A stretch of 64,000 nucleotides of DNA from Pseudanabaena sp. ABRG5-3 (GCF_003967015.1 NZ_AP017560.1:4028048-4092047); one strand, 5' to 3'. Counted from the first letter of the stretch, positions 18,225 to 26,318 are shown. Translations and numbers: made by a program. The notes: generated from the letters alone by a model not told the origin.

Positions 18225-18556
18225 GATTTTCTCTCCTTGTATGGTTTCAGGGTAATAAATTGAAACTTCTGATCGATCGCTCTTTGCAGCCAAACTGTAG
18301 TTACAGCCAGTTGGCGATTGTCCAGTCCAGTGATTTCGCCAATAACTAGAAAAAATAGCCCATATTCATTCTGTATATCTGGGATTGCTTCAACAGAATT
18401 AGCTAATTCTCTAATTGCTGCCTTTAGTAAGTCTGGATTGTCTTGAGTAAATCCTGCTTGAGCTAAGTATTGTGATTTGTCATCTTTTGCTTTTAGTACC
18501 AGCAGGTAATGAGTAATTTTGCCATCAGGGATAACTGCATCATCAGGAATTTTCAC
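18221..18556 (-). CDS. DUF6883 domain protein
   Basis: A 111-aa protein: MKIPDDAVIPDGKITHYLLVLKAKDDKSQYLAQAGFTQDNPDLLKAAI, a pattern I associate with DUF6883. The fold looks alpha/beta with no catalytic motif I recognise. Start is GTG at 18554-18556, which overlaps the ATGTGA end of a 32-codon leader frame, so translation may be coupled to that leader. The stop overlaps the DUF4926 start. The arrangement leader, DUF6883, DUF4926 forms a tight operon under the duplicated promoter segment 18565-18709. Confidence 0.8.
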   Translation of the reverse strand: MKIPDDAVIPDGKITHYLLVLKAKDDKSQYLAQAGFTQDNPDLLKAAIRELANSVEAIPDIQNEYGLFFLVIGEITGLDNRQLAVTTVWLQRAIDQKFQFITLKPYKERKS

Positions 18557-18651
18557 ATCTTTAAGATCCAGTTTTGGCTTAGTGCTGTGTTGCGATCGAT
18601 CGCTCGCTTGACGAGGTTAATTTTAGATTCTGGAAAGGTTTTTTGTGTCAT
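18553..18651 (-). CDS. Possible 32-codon leader peptide
   Basis: The frame MTQKTFPESKINLVKRAIDR..WILKM begins at ATG 18651 and ends ATG-TGA, sharing bases with the GTG start of DUF6883. A sister frame lies at 17477-17560. Position and coupling suggest a translated leader. Against this, the differences between the two copies all change amino acids and one copy is shortened by a stop. Confidence 0.4.
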   Translation of the reverse strand: MTQKTFPESKINLVKRAIDRNTALSQNWILKM

Positions 18652-18709
18652 GTTTTTGGACAGCTAAACACTTGAATTTATTATACTTCAGCCAAATCAC
18701 CTGAAAATG
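18565..18709 (-). repeat. Duplicated promoter/leader segment, copy 2
   Basis: The partner of 17474-17618. On the minus strand it contains TATAAT (about 18681-18686) about 30 bases before ATG 18651. It lies upstream of DUF6883-DUF4926, just as copy 1 lies upstream of DUF433-DUF5615. Confidence 0.85.
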
Positions 18710-18722
18710 CCTCTTATGGCAT

Positions 18723-18779
18723 TTAGCCAAGATATTCTCTAACTTGGGCTAGAAAGTCTTTTACATTATTGAACTTGAC
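18723..18779 (-). pseudogene. Possible HEPN toxin remnant
   Basis: Directly after the nucleotidyltransferase stop, the minus strand reads VKFNNVKDFLAQVREYLG then stop. HEPN proteins, the usual partners of MNT nucleotidyltransferases, often end in a helix of this kind (FL..v..yL). With no start and only 18 codons, this may be the tail of a deleted HEPN gene. A hairpin AAATGCC/GGCATTT overlaps its end. Confidence 0.3.
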
Positions 18780-19115
18780 TCATAAAGCGATTCCTTCTCT
18801 ACGGATGTTGTTTAAGAGGGGGGTGGATTTGTTCCTGAAGTCTTCTTCTGAGATAGGAATTACGGATAGGAGTTCGTCGTATTGAAGGCTGAGTCTAGAT
18901 TTGATTGCGCCCATGTGAAAAATCTCTGTGGGAGGGAAGATGGGAGATTTGAGGATGACTGCAACATCAATGTCTGAGTCAGTTGTGGCTTGATTTCGCG
19001 CCTGTGAGCCATATAAAACGATTTGCAAGAATTTACTGCCATACAGGTGTTGCAGTTCTTCTCGAAATTCTGTTAGTAGGCTATTTAACTTTGGCGCTAA
19101 TTTTGACTGATTCAT
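18780..19115 (-). CDS. MNT-type nucleotidyltransferase (antitoxin-like)
   Basis: A 111-aa protein with the minimal nucleotidyltransferase signature IVLYGSQARNQATTDSDIDVAVIL: GS...R plus the DxD metal pair. In HEPN-MNT modules the MNT protein silences the HEPN RNase by AMP transfer. Here no intact HEPN gene is adjacent; only a possible remnant follows. AAGGAAAA precedes the ATG at 19115. It begins 20 bases after the TPR fragment, so it may be read with it. Confidence 0.85.
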   Translation of the reverse strand: MNQSKLAPKLNSLLTEFREELQHLYGSKFLQIVLYGSQARNQATTDSDIDVAVILKSPIFPPTEIFHMGAIKSRLSLQYDELLSVIPISEEDFRNKSTPLLNNIRREGIAL

Positions 19116-19134
19116 AATTTTTCCTTTTTCTTGT

Positions 19135-19806
19135 TTAATTTTGCCTTGATAAGATTTCTTCGACAGTTATGCCTAAAACCTTTGCCATTGCTTCTAATAG
19201 GTTTTGGTCTTGGGTGGCTTGATAGATGCGAAAGAGATTTTGTGACACAAATGCTAATCGGTTTTGATCTTGAAACTCCTTAGAAATTTGTAAGTCTTGC
19301 AAATGGTTTAATTTTGCCTCTTCTAAATCGCCTAAATCTTCAGCTAGTAAACCAAGTTGAGAATATGTCATGTCTTGGGAGTAGCGATCTCCAAATTCGA
19401 TTTTGATCGCGAGAGCCTGTTGATAGTTTTGCCGCGCTTCTCCATATTCTCGCAATTCTTGGGCTACTGCTCCCAAACAATGGTAGGTACAGGCTTGGGA
19501 GTAGCGATCACCAAATTCGATTTTGATCGCGAGAGCCTGTTGATAGTTTTGCCGTGCTTCTCCATATTCTCGCAATTCTTGGGCTACGATTCCCAACTGG
19601 TGGTATGTGCTGGCTTGGGAGTAGCGATCGCCAAATTCGATTTTGATCGCGAGAGCCTGTTGATAGTTTTGCCGCGCTTCTCCATATTCTCGCAATGCTT
19701 GGGCTACGATTCCCAACTGGTGGTATGTGCTAGCTTGGGAGTAGCGATCGCCAAATTCGATACAGATCGCGAGAGCCTGTTGATAGTTTTGTTAGTCTTC
19801 TCCATA
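19135..19806 (-). pseudogene. 5'-truncated TPR gene
   Basis: The open part gives about 193 residues of TPR repeats (SQASTYHQLGIVAQELREYG) and a natural C-terminus, ITVEEILSRQN. There is no good start: the only candidate is TTG 19716 inside a repeat. Upstream the same frame continues with TPR sequence broken by TAA (19792-19794) and TGA (19810-19812). The C-terminus resembles that of the next gene upstream (VTVEELKQALKST). I read it as a partial tandem duplication of that TPR gene that has lost its 5' end. Confidence 0.75.
19381..19800. repeat. 120-bp tandem repeats encoding TPR units
   Basis: Units start at 19381, 19501, 19621 and 19741, each beginning GTAGCGATC on the plus strand. The first three differ by only a few bases; the fourth decays after about 50 bases. 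Each unit encodes 40 residues, as in kinesin-light-chain-type TPRs. Such near-identity points to recent expansion. Confidence 0.9.
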
Positions 19807-19826
19807 TTCTCACACTTCATCAAATT

Positions 19827-20618
19827 TCAAGTAGATTTTAGCGCTTGTTTGAGTTCTTCAACAGTTACGTCTAAAACCTTTGCTATTGTTTCTAATATGC
19901 TCTGGTCTTGGGTGGCTTGATAGAGATGAAGTAGACTAGGACAGGAAAAAGTTTGGATGTTGTATTCATCCTTAAATTCATACCAAATATTCAAAGCTTG
20001 AAAAAAATTGTTTTTTGCTTCTTGAAACTCTTCTAAATCTGCCGCAACACTTCCTAACCAATGGTATATGCTGGCTTGGGCGTGAAGATCGCCAAATTCG
20101 ATATTGATCGCCAGAGCCTGTTGTAAGTATTGACGCGCTTTATCGTGTTCTTTCAATTGTAGTGAGATCGAACCAAGACTAGTAAAAGTACTAGCTTGAG
20201 ATTTACGATCCCCAAATTCAATTTTGAGCTTCAGTGCTTCTTGTAAATTGAGCCAAGCCTCTTCATAATCTCCTGATTTTAAAGCAGCCCCTCCTAAATT
20301 ATTATAAGTACTAGCTTGAGATTTGCGATCTCCAAATTCAATTTTGAGCTTCAGTGCTTCGCGATAGTTACGTTTAGCTTCCTCATATTCACTCATTTGC
20401 AGTGCCAAATTGCCTAGCTCATGGTAAGTGAATGCAAGGGAATGATTATCTTCTAATTCGATTTTAAGTGATATAGCTTGTTGAAGATTATATTTTGCAT
20501 CCGCAAAATTCCCTAGTTGATTAGAAATAATTCCCAACTGATGATATGCATTAGCGAGATGGTATTTTGTTAGTGACACGTTTGAGTTCATAGATGATTT
20601 ATCTTGGCTTAAATGCAA
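19827..20618 (-). CDS. TPR protein (probable detached C-terminus of CHAT protein)
   Basis: 263 aa from a TTG start at 20618, with about six TPR units of 40 residues (AYHQLGIISNQLGNFADAKYNLQQAISLKIELED and so on) and the end VTVEELKQALKST. The frame remains open upstream through AVNNLENARNSYEKIL to a TAG near 20660, and that stretch is also TPR-like. The upstream gene ends in a few residues unlike its family. The most natural reading is that this was the C-terminal repeat region of the CHAT/NB-ARC protein at 20675-23476. TPRs there would serve to recognise a partner or trigger. As a separate gene its translation start is poor. Confidence 0.7.
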   Translation of the reverse strand: MHLSQDKSSMNSNVSLTKYHLANAYHQLGIISNQLGNFADAKYNLQQAISLKIELEDNHSLAFTYHELGNLALQMSEYEEAKRNYREALKLKIEFGDRKSQASTYNNLGGAALKSGDYEEAWLNLQEALKLKIEFGDRKSQASTFTSLGSISLQLKEHDKARQYLQQALAINIEFGDLHAQASIYHWLGSVAADLEEFQEAKNNFFQALNIWYEFKDEYNIQTFSCPSLLHLYQATQDQSILETIAKVLDVTVEELKQALKST

Positions 20619-20656
20619 GATTTTTTCGTAACTATTTCTTGCATTTTCTAAGTTGT

Positions 20657-20755
20657 TTACAGCCTATTGAGGGATTAAGGGATACACATATTGAAACGCA
20701 AACATGGCGAGAGCAAGCCCCAGCCTGTATTACTTATAACCTCAACAGGCTGTAA
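20657..20755. mobile_element. Putative 99-bp MITE at the CHAT/TPR junction
   Basis: It begins TTACAGCCTATTGAGG and ends with the inverse of TTACAGCCTGTTGAGG, a 16-bp terminal repeat with one mismatch. It carries the stop codon of the CHAT gene (20675) and shifts the reading frame relative to the TPR gene. No transposase is present. A target duplication is not clear. Confidence 0.5.
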
Positions 20756-23476
20756 TTGCCAATGTGAGTAGGCTATTCTATCAATTACTCGAAGCATTTC
20801 ATCAAGTACTCTATCTGATCGATTTTCTGGTAAATATAATTCCTGAACTTCAAAGACAAATTTTGATATCTCCAATGCCTTCTGAATATTGCTATTTTCT
20901 TTCAAAAATTCATACAAGCAGAAAAAAATGCCAATCTGTTCTCGATTAGCTAGACAAGTTTGCAGCGCATTGTAGAGATTTTCGTATTCCAATCGACATA
21001 AAAATATTCCTAACTGACGTTCTTGCGGATCTTTGGATCTCATAAAATGAATGCAGGAGTCTGCGAAATCTTGATAGTGATTCTTAAAACCCTCTTGCAA
21101 AGACTTTCTTGTATTTTCATCCAAACTCGCTAACTTAGTTTTTAGGAAATAGGGAAAAATCGGTTGAATCGTCAGCAGTCGATTTGCCTCATCCATTCCT
21201 TCCAACAAGCCCCAATTAATCGCCTCCTGAATCGCCGCATCAAAATTCGCAAAATCGTAATCTTGAAATGGTTCTAGCTTTTGTAATTCATTTGCATAAT
21301 TGGGAATAAGATCGCGATGAATAAACCCCGTAAACGGAGCCAGACAAATCAATAACCTTTGAGCATCGGGCGACAAATTACTGTGGGAATATTCCACACA
21401 CTTCAAAATACTCTTGGTTTTATCCTCACTCCCACTATCCAAATCAAAATCCGCCGCCTGCAAGGCATCCAAAACCTGCGAAGGTGATTGACTTTTCAGA
21501 TTTGGCAACACCACCTCCAGCGCCAATGGATACCCCGCCAACACCTTCATTAATCTTGTAAACTCTGGATCGGCTTCGATCGCTTTTACCCTCTGCGGCA
21601 CATGACGCGCCAAAATCCTTTGCGCCAACAGCGTCCTCGCCTCTTGGTCTAGCCCCCGCAACCCATACACATTTTGCTGAAAAGTCGCCGACTTTAACCA
21701 ATCCTCACCACAGCGCGACCCAAAAATTACCCGCGTCTTGCCCCCCGACAACTTCTTCAGAAAATCTCGCAACTTCACCTGTTCAGCTTGCGGCAAAGTA
21801 TTCGGAATCGCCAAAGGTTCCCCCGTCACCGACTCCAAATTATCCAAGATCAACACATGACCCGCCCCCCGCAACAACGCCACCAACTTCGGCACTTGCG
21901 CCGCCTGACTCATCGCCTGAAACCTACCCATCTCAAAGCGGTCATAGAGCCTCTGTCCCAACTCAAACAAAATCTGCTCAAGCGTCCAAGCCCTCTCATC
22001 GTAACCAAAATAGAAAATCTGCTCCCCTTTCTCACCATCCGCAAAATGCGTCTTCTCCCACCATTCCCGCAAAAAATTTAACAGCGTCGTCTTACCCGTA
22101 CCGCCCATCCCCTGCAACAGCAGCATATTGTGCCGCGCCAACGCCTTCTCAATCCTGAGAATATCCAAATCCCGCCCCACAAACTCATACTCAGGCTGCA
22201 CAAACTCAAACGCCCGACCCAACGACTCAAAATAAGCCTCCTCTTCTCGCGCCGTAAACTCCCGCAAATTCAAATTCACCTGCTGAGAGCCATACACAAC
22301 AGGCAACAACCAATCCTCCAACGGAATCAGATAATCGTAATAAGCTTGCCGTTCCTTTTGGTTAAACAACTCGCGCCGCCCCAACCGTACCGCATCTTCT
22401 AATAGCTTCTTATTGAAAATCTGCTCATACACCGCCGCCATCATCACCTTCGCCGCCGTCACCGTGACACTATAGCCCATCGCCACCACCATCTGCATAC
22501 CCGCCGCCATCAACCGACTACCCAGACTCGTCTCGCGATAGTCCGCCCCCTGATCCGCCGCCGCCTCCGATCCCAACTGTTTCCCCGACTGACAAGCATT
22601 CAGCATACAGACAGGAATCCGCTTCCCCGTCAGCAACGCCGCCAACTCCGTCGCCTCCACCAAATCCTCTTCCCCATCCACATCACTTTCCAACACCACA
22701 AACGCCTTTACCCCCTGATAGGGCGAAAGCGGATTTCTGCCATAACGTTGCTTAAAGGTCAAATTCCCACCTAGCATCACCTTCTCACAGGTTGCATAGG
22801 GCAGCAAAGCCCCATGACAATCAAAATGAATCATGTGATAATGCCCCGCCCCCTTCTCCTCCAAATGCTTCGACAGAGACTCAAAGGTAGCAGGACGCAA
22901 TAAATCAATCTTCACGGGCAATTGACTATTGGCGATCGCCTCAATCAAAGGACGCGACACCACCCGATAAGCCACATCCTCCTTAAAAGGTCGCGCCGTC
23001 ACCATCAACAAATTCAAAGTGGTTGAAGGATTTACCCCAGCCATCACAGGTGTTGGTTGCGTACTTTTCCTTACCATCACACAGTCCACCGCCAAGGGTC
23101 GCGGCAAATCGCGATCGCGCAACGCCTCCCAATGCAAAGCCTGAAACTCTGGATTGCTCCCCTCAATCTCAAACCGCAACGTCCCCAAATCATCCCGCAA
23201 TCGTGAATAGTCCGCAAAGGCACGGCGATCGCTAAATACTTGGTCAAACAAACTCTCCCCATAATCCCTGATACTAGCCGCCACCTGCTCCGCCCTAGTC
23301 GTATCCAGCATCGGATATTGCAACCACTGCTCAAAATACCACTCCCACTTCGCCTCATCCGATGCCGATATTAAAGGAGTCTTGATAGCGATCGCATAGT
23401 TACGCCCCTCAATACTCAGAGTCGCCCCAAAGCCCGAATCCGTTTGTTGTCCTTCGCGAATCGTAATTACAGGCAT
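20675..23476 (-). CDS. CHAT protease / NB-ARC ATPase, TPR part cut off
   Basis: A 933-aa protein. Residues about 150-400 form a CHAT (caspase HetF-associated with TPRs) domain with the catalytic pair HFDCHG (His221) and LNACQSG (Cys295). Residues about 430-700 form an NB-ARC/STAND ATPase with P-loop GMGGTGKTT (456-464), Walker B-like HVLILDNLES and a winged-helix region. A helical segment follows. The usual C-terminal TPR sensor is not in frame: the last residues (LLSPCLRFNMCIP) come from the 99-bp inserted element. CHAT-STAND-TPR proteins are candidate signalling proteases, and some act in anti-phage defence. It starts 24 bases after the mutS2 stop, on the same strand, and its DNA is GC-richer than its surroundings. 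Confidence 0.85.
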   Translation of the reverse strand: MPVITIREGQQTDSGFGATLSIEGRNYAIAIKTPLISASDEAKWEWYFEQWLQYPMLDTTRAEQVAASIRDYGESLFDQVFSDRRAFADYSRLRDDLGTLRFEIEGSNPEFQALHWEALRDRDLPRPLAVDCVMVRKSTQPTPVMAGVNPSTTLNLLMVTARPFKEDVAYRVVSRPLIEAIANSQLPVKIDLLRPATFESLSKHLEEKGAGHYHMIHFDCHGALLPYATCEKVMLGGNLTFKQRYGRNPLSPYQGVKAFVVLESDVDGEEDLVEATELAALLTGKRIPVCMLNACQSGKQLGSEAAADQGADYRETSLGSRLMAAGMQMVVAMGYSVTVTAAKVMMAAVYEQIFNKKLLEDAVRLGRRELFNQKERQAYYDYLIPLEDWLLPVVYGSQQVNLNLREFTAREEEAYFESLGRAFEFVQPEYEFVGRDLDILRIEKALARHNMLLLQGMGGTGKTTLLNFLREWWEKTHFADGEKGEQIFYFGYDERAWTLEQILFELGQRLYDRFEMGRFQAMSQAAQVPKLVALLRGAGHVLILDNLESVTGEPLAIPNTLPQAEQVKLRDFLKKLSGGKTRVIFGSRCGEDWLKSATFQQNVYGLRGLDQEARTLLAQRILARHVPQRVKAIEADPEFTRLMKVLAGYPLALEVVLPNLKSQSPSQVLDALQAADFDLDSGSEDKTKSILKCVEYSHSNLSPDAQRLLICLAPFTGFIHRDLIPNYANELQKLEPFQDYDFANFDAAIQEAINWGLLEGMDEANRLLTIQPIFPYFLKTKLASLDENTRKSLQEGFKNHYQDFADSCIHFMRSKDPQERQLGIFLCRLEYENLYNALQTCLANREQIGIFFCLYEFLKENSNIQKALEISKFVFEVQELYLPENRSDRVLDEMLRVIDRIAYSHWQLQPVEVISNTGWGLLSPCLRFNMCIP

Positions 23477-23500
23477 AAAAATTCTAAGGATGGGAAAGAA

Positions 23501-25549
23501 TTAAATTAGCTCGATATCTGTTAAATTTATCGATAATTTCATTGTACCTAACCGCACCGAAAATTCACCAGAGCTATTGGGGGCAGTGAGTACCTGAGCG
23601 ATTTTGCCAAATTTGGGAATCCGAACGCGATCGCCGACTTTGACCTTGACTTCAATTTTCTCTTCATGGATCACGGGCATATGACGCTTTGTTAGTTCCT
23701 CAATTCTTTGTTCAGTGCGTTGGACATCCGCCGCCACTTGTTCGCCTAGTTGCTCACCTTTTTGTAATTTACGGATCACGCGCCCCACTTCTTTCTGGGC
23801 TTGAGCGATCGCCGCCGTTACTTCCTTTTCTTGACGTTCGCGCAATTCTTTTTCCTGCGATCGCATTTTTTCGGCACGTTCCAAAATCTCTCGATGCAAA
23901 CGTTCCGTTTCTGCGAGTAATTGGGCGGCGGACTGCGTTTTTTGAGTTTGTTCGCGACGCTGGGCTTCGAGTTCAGCGATCACCTCATTCATTTCTGCTG
24001 AACCAATTCCTACACGCACTTGAGCCGCTTCGAGAATATCCTGTGGTAAACCTAATCGCCCTGCGATCGCCAGAGCATTCGAGCGTCCGGGAATACCCCA
24101 TAGCAAATGATAGGTCGGTGCAAGGGAGGCATCATCAAATTCCACAGAAGCATTCTCAAATTTGGGATTTTGATATTTCAGGGCTTTGAGTTCGCCAAAG
24201 TGAGTTGTCGCAATACTGAGGCGCGTATGTTCTCCCAGATATTCCAATAGTGCTGTAGCGATCGCACTGCCTTCGGAGGGGTCAGTTCCTGCACCAACTT
24301 CATCGAGTAGCACTAGTGATTGGGGAGAAATAGCATCAAGAATGCGACCAATGCGGCGAATATGTCCCGAAAAAGTCGAGAGATTCTGTTGGAGTGATTG
24401 CTCATCACCAATATCCGCAAGGACAAGATCAAACCAAGGCAGTTCCACAGGCTCCTTGGCAGGAATATACATTCCCGCCTTTGCCATTAATGCGGCTAAG
24501 CCAAAGGTTTTTAGAGTCGCCGTTTTCCCCCCTGTATTTGGTCCCGTAATCACGACTACGGAAATTTGCGGGGACACCAACACATCGACAGGTACAACTT
24601 CGCGTCCTTCTTCGTTGCGTTGTTGCCAAACTAATAGAGGATGTCGTAACTGACGGAGCACGATCGCTTCATGGTCGGCAAAGTGGGGTGGATTTGCACC
24701 TAACCAATAGGCATACCTTGCCCTTGCTACTGCCAAATCAATCTTGGTGACGATGATCAGTAGTTTCTGCAGATCCTCAGCGATCACCGTCACCTTGGCA
24801 CTCAGATTCTCCAAAATAATTTCGATTTGCGCTTGCTCCATTTTCAGGAGTTGCCGCAGGCGATTATTAGACTGCACGACGGAATTAGGCTCAACAAATA
24901 ATGTCATGCCTGTACTAGAAGTATCGTGAATCACCCCCGGAATGCGATCGCGTTGAGGTGATTTAACCGATAAAACATAGCGATCGTTGCGTTGAGTAAT
25001 GATCTGCTCCTGCAAAGAGCTAGCATTGCGCTGCATGATATTTTGCAGCTTGGTCAAAATTTGATCGCGCACCGAGGTTAACTCATCGCGGATTTCCCCC
25101 AAGCGTACCGAAGCCCGATCTAAAACATTGCCCCCTTCATCAATACAGCGATAAATTTCCTGCTCAACATCAGGATAAGTCCGCAACTCGCTGGCTAAAA
25201 TCTGTAAATTCGGACAGTAATCGGCATTATCTAACTGACGGCGTAGATTTCTTGCCCCTGCCAAAGTTGTGGCGATCGCCCATAGCTCACCTGCGGACAA
25301 AATCCCCTGTTTCTCCGCTCGCAATACTGCCTCAGTAATATTCTGAATCCCATCTAAAGATACCCCTGCATTTCTTTCTTCAAGGGAATATGCCTCTTTA
25401 GTTTGGGTAAGTAATTCTAATGTCTGATCATAGCGATCGGGTATCGGCAAATGTACCGCCGCGATCGCCCCCAGCTTCGTCGTTGTAAATGTTGATAAAT
25501 GCTGACATAGCCGATTCCACTCCAACAGTTCTAACGTCTCAGCCTGCAT
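23501..25549 (-). CDS. mutS2: MutS2, lacking the Smr domain
   Basis: A 682-aa MutS family ATPase. The lever/clamp helices (1-300) are followed by the ATPase with P-loop ITGPNTGGKTATLKTFGLAALMAKAG (about 334), Walker B LVLLDEVGAGTDPSEGSA and ATTHFGELKAL. A long coiled coil (510-625) and a KOW-like beta segment (VKVGDRVRIPKFGKIAQVL) end the protein. Bacterial MutS2 is normally 780-820 aa with a C-terminal Smr nuclease domain; this protein stops before it. MutS2 acts on branched DNA or stalled ribosomes. Without Smr, nicking or mRNA cleavage would be lost. The CHAT gene starts 24 bases after the stop, so the missing 3' end may have been replaced. Confidence 0.93.
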   Translation of the reverse strand: MQAETLELLEWNRLCQHLSTFTTTKLGAIAAVHLPIPDRYDQTLELLTQTKEAYSLEERNAGVSLDGIQNITEAVLRAEKQGILSAGELWAIATTLAGARNLRRQLDNADYCPNLQILASELRTYPDVEQEIYRCIDEGGNVLDRASVRLGEIRDELTSVRDQILTKLQNIMQRNASSLQEQIITQRNDRYVLSVKSPQRDRIPGVIHDTSSTGMTLFVEPNSVVQSNNRLRQLLKMEQAQIEIILENLSAKVTVIAEDLQKLLIIVTKIDLAVARARYAYWLGANPPHFADHEAIVLRQLRHPLLVWQQRNEEGREVVPVDVLVSPQISVVVITGPNTGGKTATLKTFGLAALMAKAGMYIPAKEPVELPWFDLVLADIGDEQSLQQNLSTFSGHIRRIGRILDAISPQSLVLLDEVGAGTDPSEGSAIATALLEYLGEHTRLSIATTHFGELKALKYQNPKFENASVEFDDASLAPTYHLLWGIPGRSNALAIAGRLGLPQDILEAAQVRVGIGSAEMNEVIAELEAQRREQTQKTQSAAQLLAETERLHREILERAEKMRSQEKELRERQEKEVTAAIAQAQKEVGRVIRKLQKGEQLGEQVAADVQRTEQRIEELTKRHMPVIHEEKIEVKVKVGDRVRIPKFGKIAQVLTAPNSSGEFSVRLGTMKLSINLTDIELI

Positions 25550-25575
25550 GACACCTCAAAATAGTCTTTTTATTC

Positions 25576-25610
25576 ATCAAAGGGAGTCAGCTTTGCTGAC
25601 TCCCTTTGAT
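25576..25610. repeat. Perfect palindrome, 16-bp arms, TTT loop
   Basis: ATCAAAGGGAGTCAGC, TTT, exact inverse. It lies just upstream of mutS2. A further palindrome, CAAGGGGCTTAAGCCCCTTG, lies at 25644-25663. The same CAAGGGGCTTAAGCCCCTTG core is inside the mobile element at 53976-54075. Confidence 0.85.
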
Positions 25611-25668
25611 CTTACTTTTCTATTGTGCCAAAAAAACTATGAACAAGGGGCTTAAGCCCCTTGCCTAT

Positions 25669-25702
25669 CAAAAAAAAGAGGTGCTTCGCACCTCTTTTTT
25701 TT
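25669..25702 (-). terminator. Terminator of the small gene 25708-25902
   Basis: AAAAAAAAGAGGTGC, TTC, GCACCTCTTTTTTTTT: a strong hairpin with long T runs, a few bases after the stop. Confidence 0.88.
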
Positions 25703-25707
25703 TGCGA

Positions 25708-25902
25708 CTATAGGCGAGAAGCCAATCTCTCAAAGTCCGCTTGAGTACTCGATAGCATTCTGCTACGGCTATCTTGAGTGCGATCGCTACTCAAATTCGG
25801 GACGAGGTTACGGGCTTGCAAAGCCATATGTAATTGCAAATGTGCGACGTATTCGCTGAGATCACCTTGTTGCAGTTCTACAGATTTGTTGCTAGTCACC
25901 AC
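25708..25902 (-). CDS. Small conserved-looking protein of unknown function
   Basis: About 64 aa. The likely start is one of two adjacent GTG codons (25902 or 25899), because GAGAGG lies 5-8 bases before them; an in-frame ATG at 25914 lies within that ribosome site and would leave none. The sequence (VELQQGDLSEYVAHLQLHMALQARNLVPNLSSDRTQDSRSRMLSSTQADFERLASRL) is helical and soluble. I do not recognise the family. The strong terminator right after it supports a real gene. Confidence 0.6.
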   Translation of the reverse strand: MVTSNKSVELQQGDLSEYVAHLQLHMALQARNLVPNLSSDRTQDSRSRMLSSTQADFERLASRL

Positions 25903-25914
25903 GTTACCTCTCAT

Positions 25915-26318
25915 AAATATGTGAATGTAAACTAAATTTAAACTTTTAAGACGATTTAAAGTTTTACGTAAATTAAATCAAGTCTTTTCTATGACTTTCG
26001 ATATAGAACTTATCATACTAGCGTTATTGACTTGGATGGTTGGATATGAAGCGTAATCTTTTGATGTAATACTTTACAATGATTAAAAATACCTAGGTTT
26101 TTACGATAAAATCAGTAAACCCCAAGATGGGTTGGGCAGACTTGCTGAGATTATGCCTCTTTGCTTTAGAAGGCTATGCGTTACTGTATTCTAGATATGG
26201 ACTTGACATATCATACAAAGTAGTTATCAACAGGTTGATCCAACTATTTCTTTGATAAGAGTTTCAAATATTTTTTTCATCAAATTTTTGCTATTTATTT
26301 CATTAATCCTCTAAGATT
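25915..26318. other. Divergent promoter region, small gene / CyanoP-like gene
   Basis: About 400 bases, AT-rich, without a gene. TTGACA at 26203-26208 and TATCAA 16 bases later form a possible promoter for the plus-strand lipoprotein gene, with a leader of about 80 bases. Nothing else is supported. Confidence 0.4.

Noticed and set aside
19381-19800. Possible CRISPR array because of regular repeats
   Set aside because: The whole 120-bp unit is repeated without unique spacers, and it encodes TPR sequence.
19357-19920. A 187-codon plus-strand frame with a repeated motif (FDRESLLIVLP)
   Set aside because: The repeats are the antisense of the 120-bp TPR units. The open frame is a by-product of the repeat, with no ribosome site.
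26224-26234. TTATCAACA resembling a DnaA box, possible replication origin
   Set aside because: It is a single imperfect match with no cluster of boxes, no dnaA or dnaN nearby and no origin-like AT-rich unwinding region linked to it.
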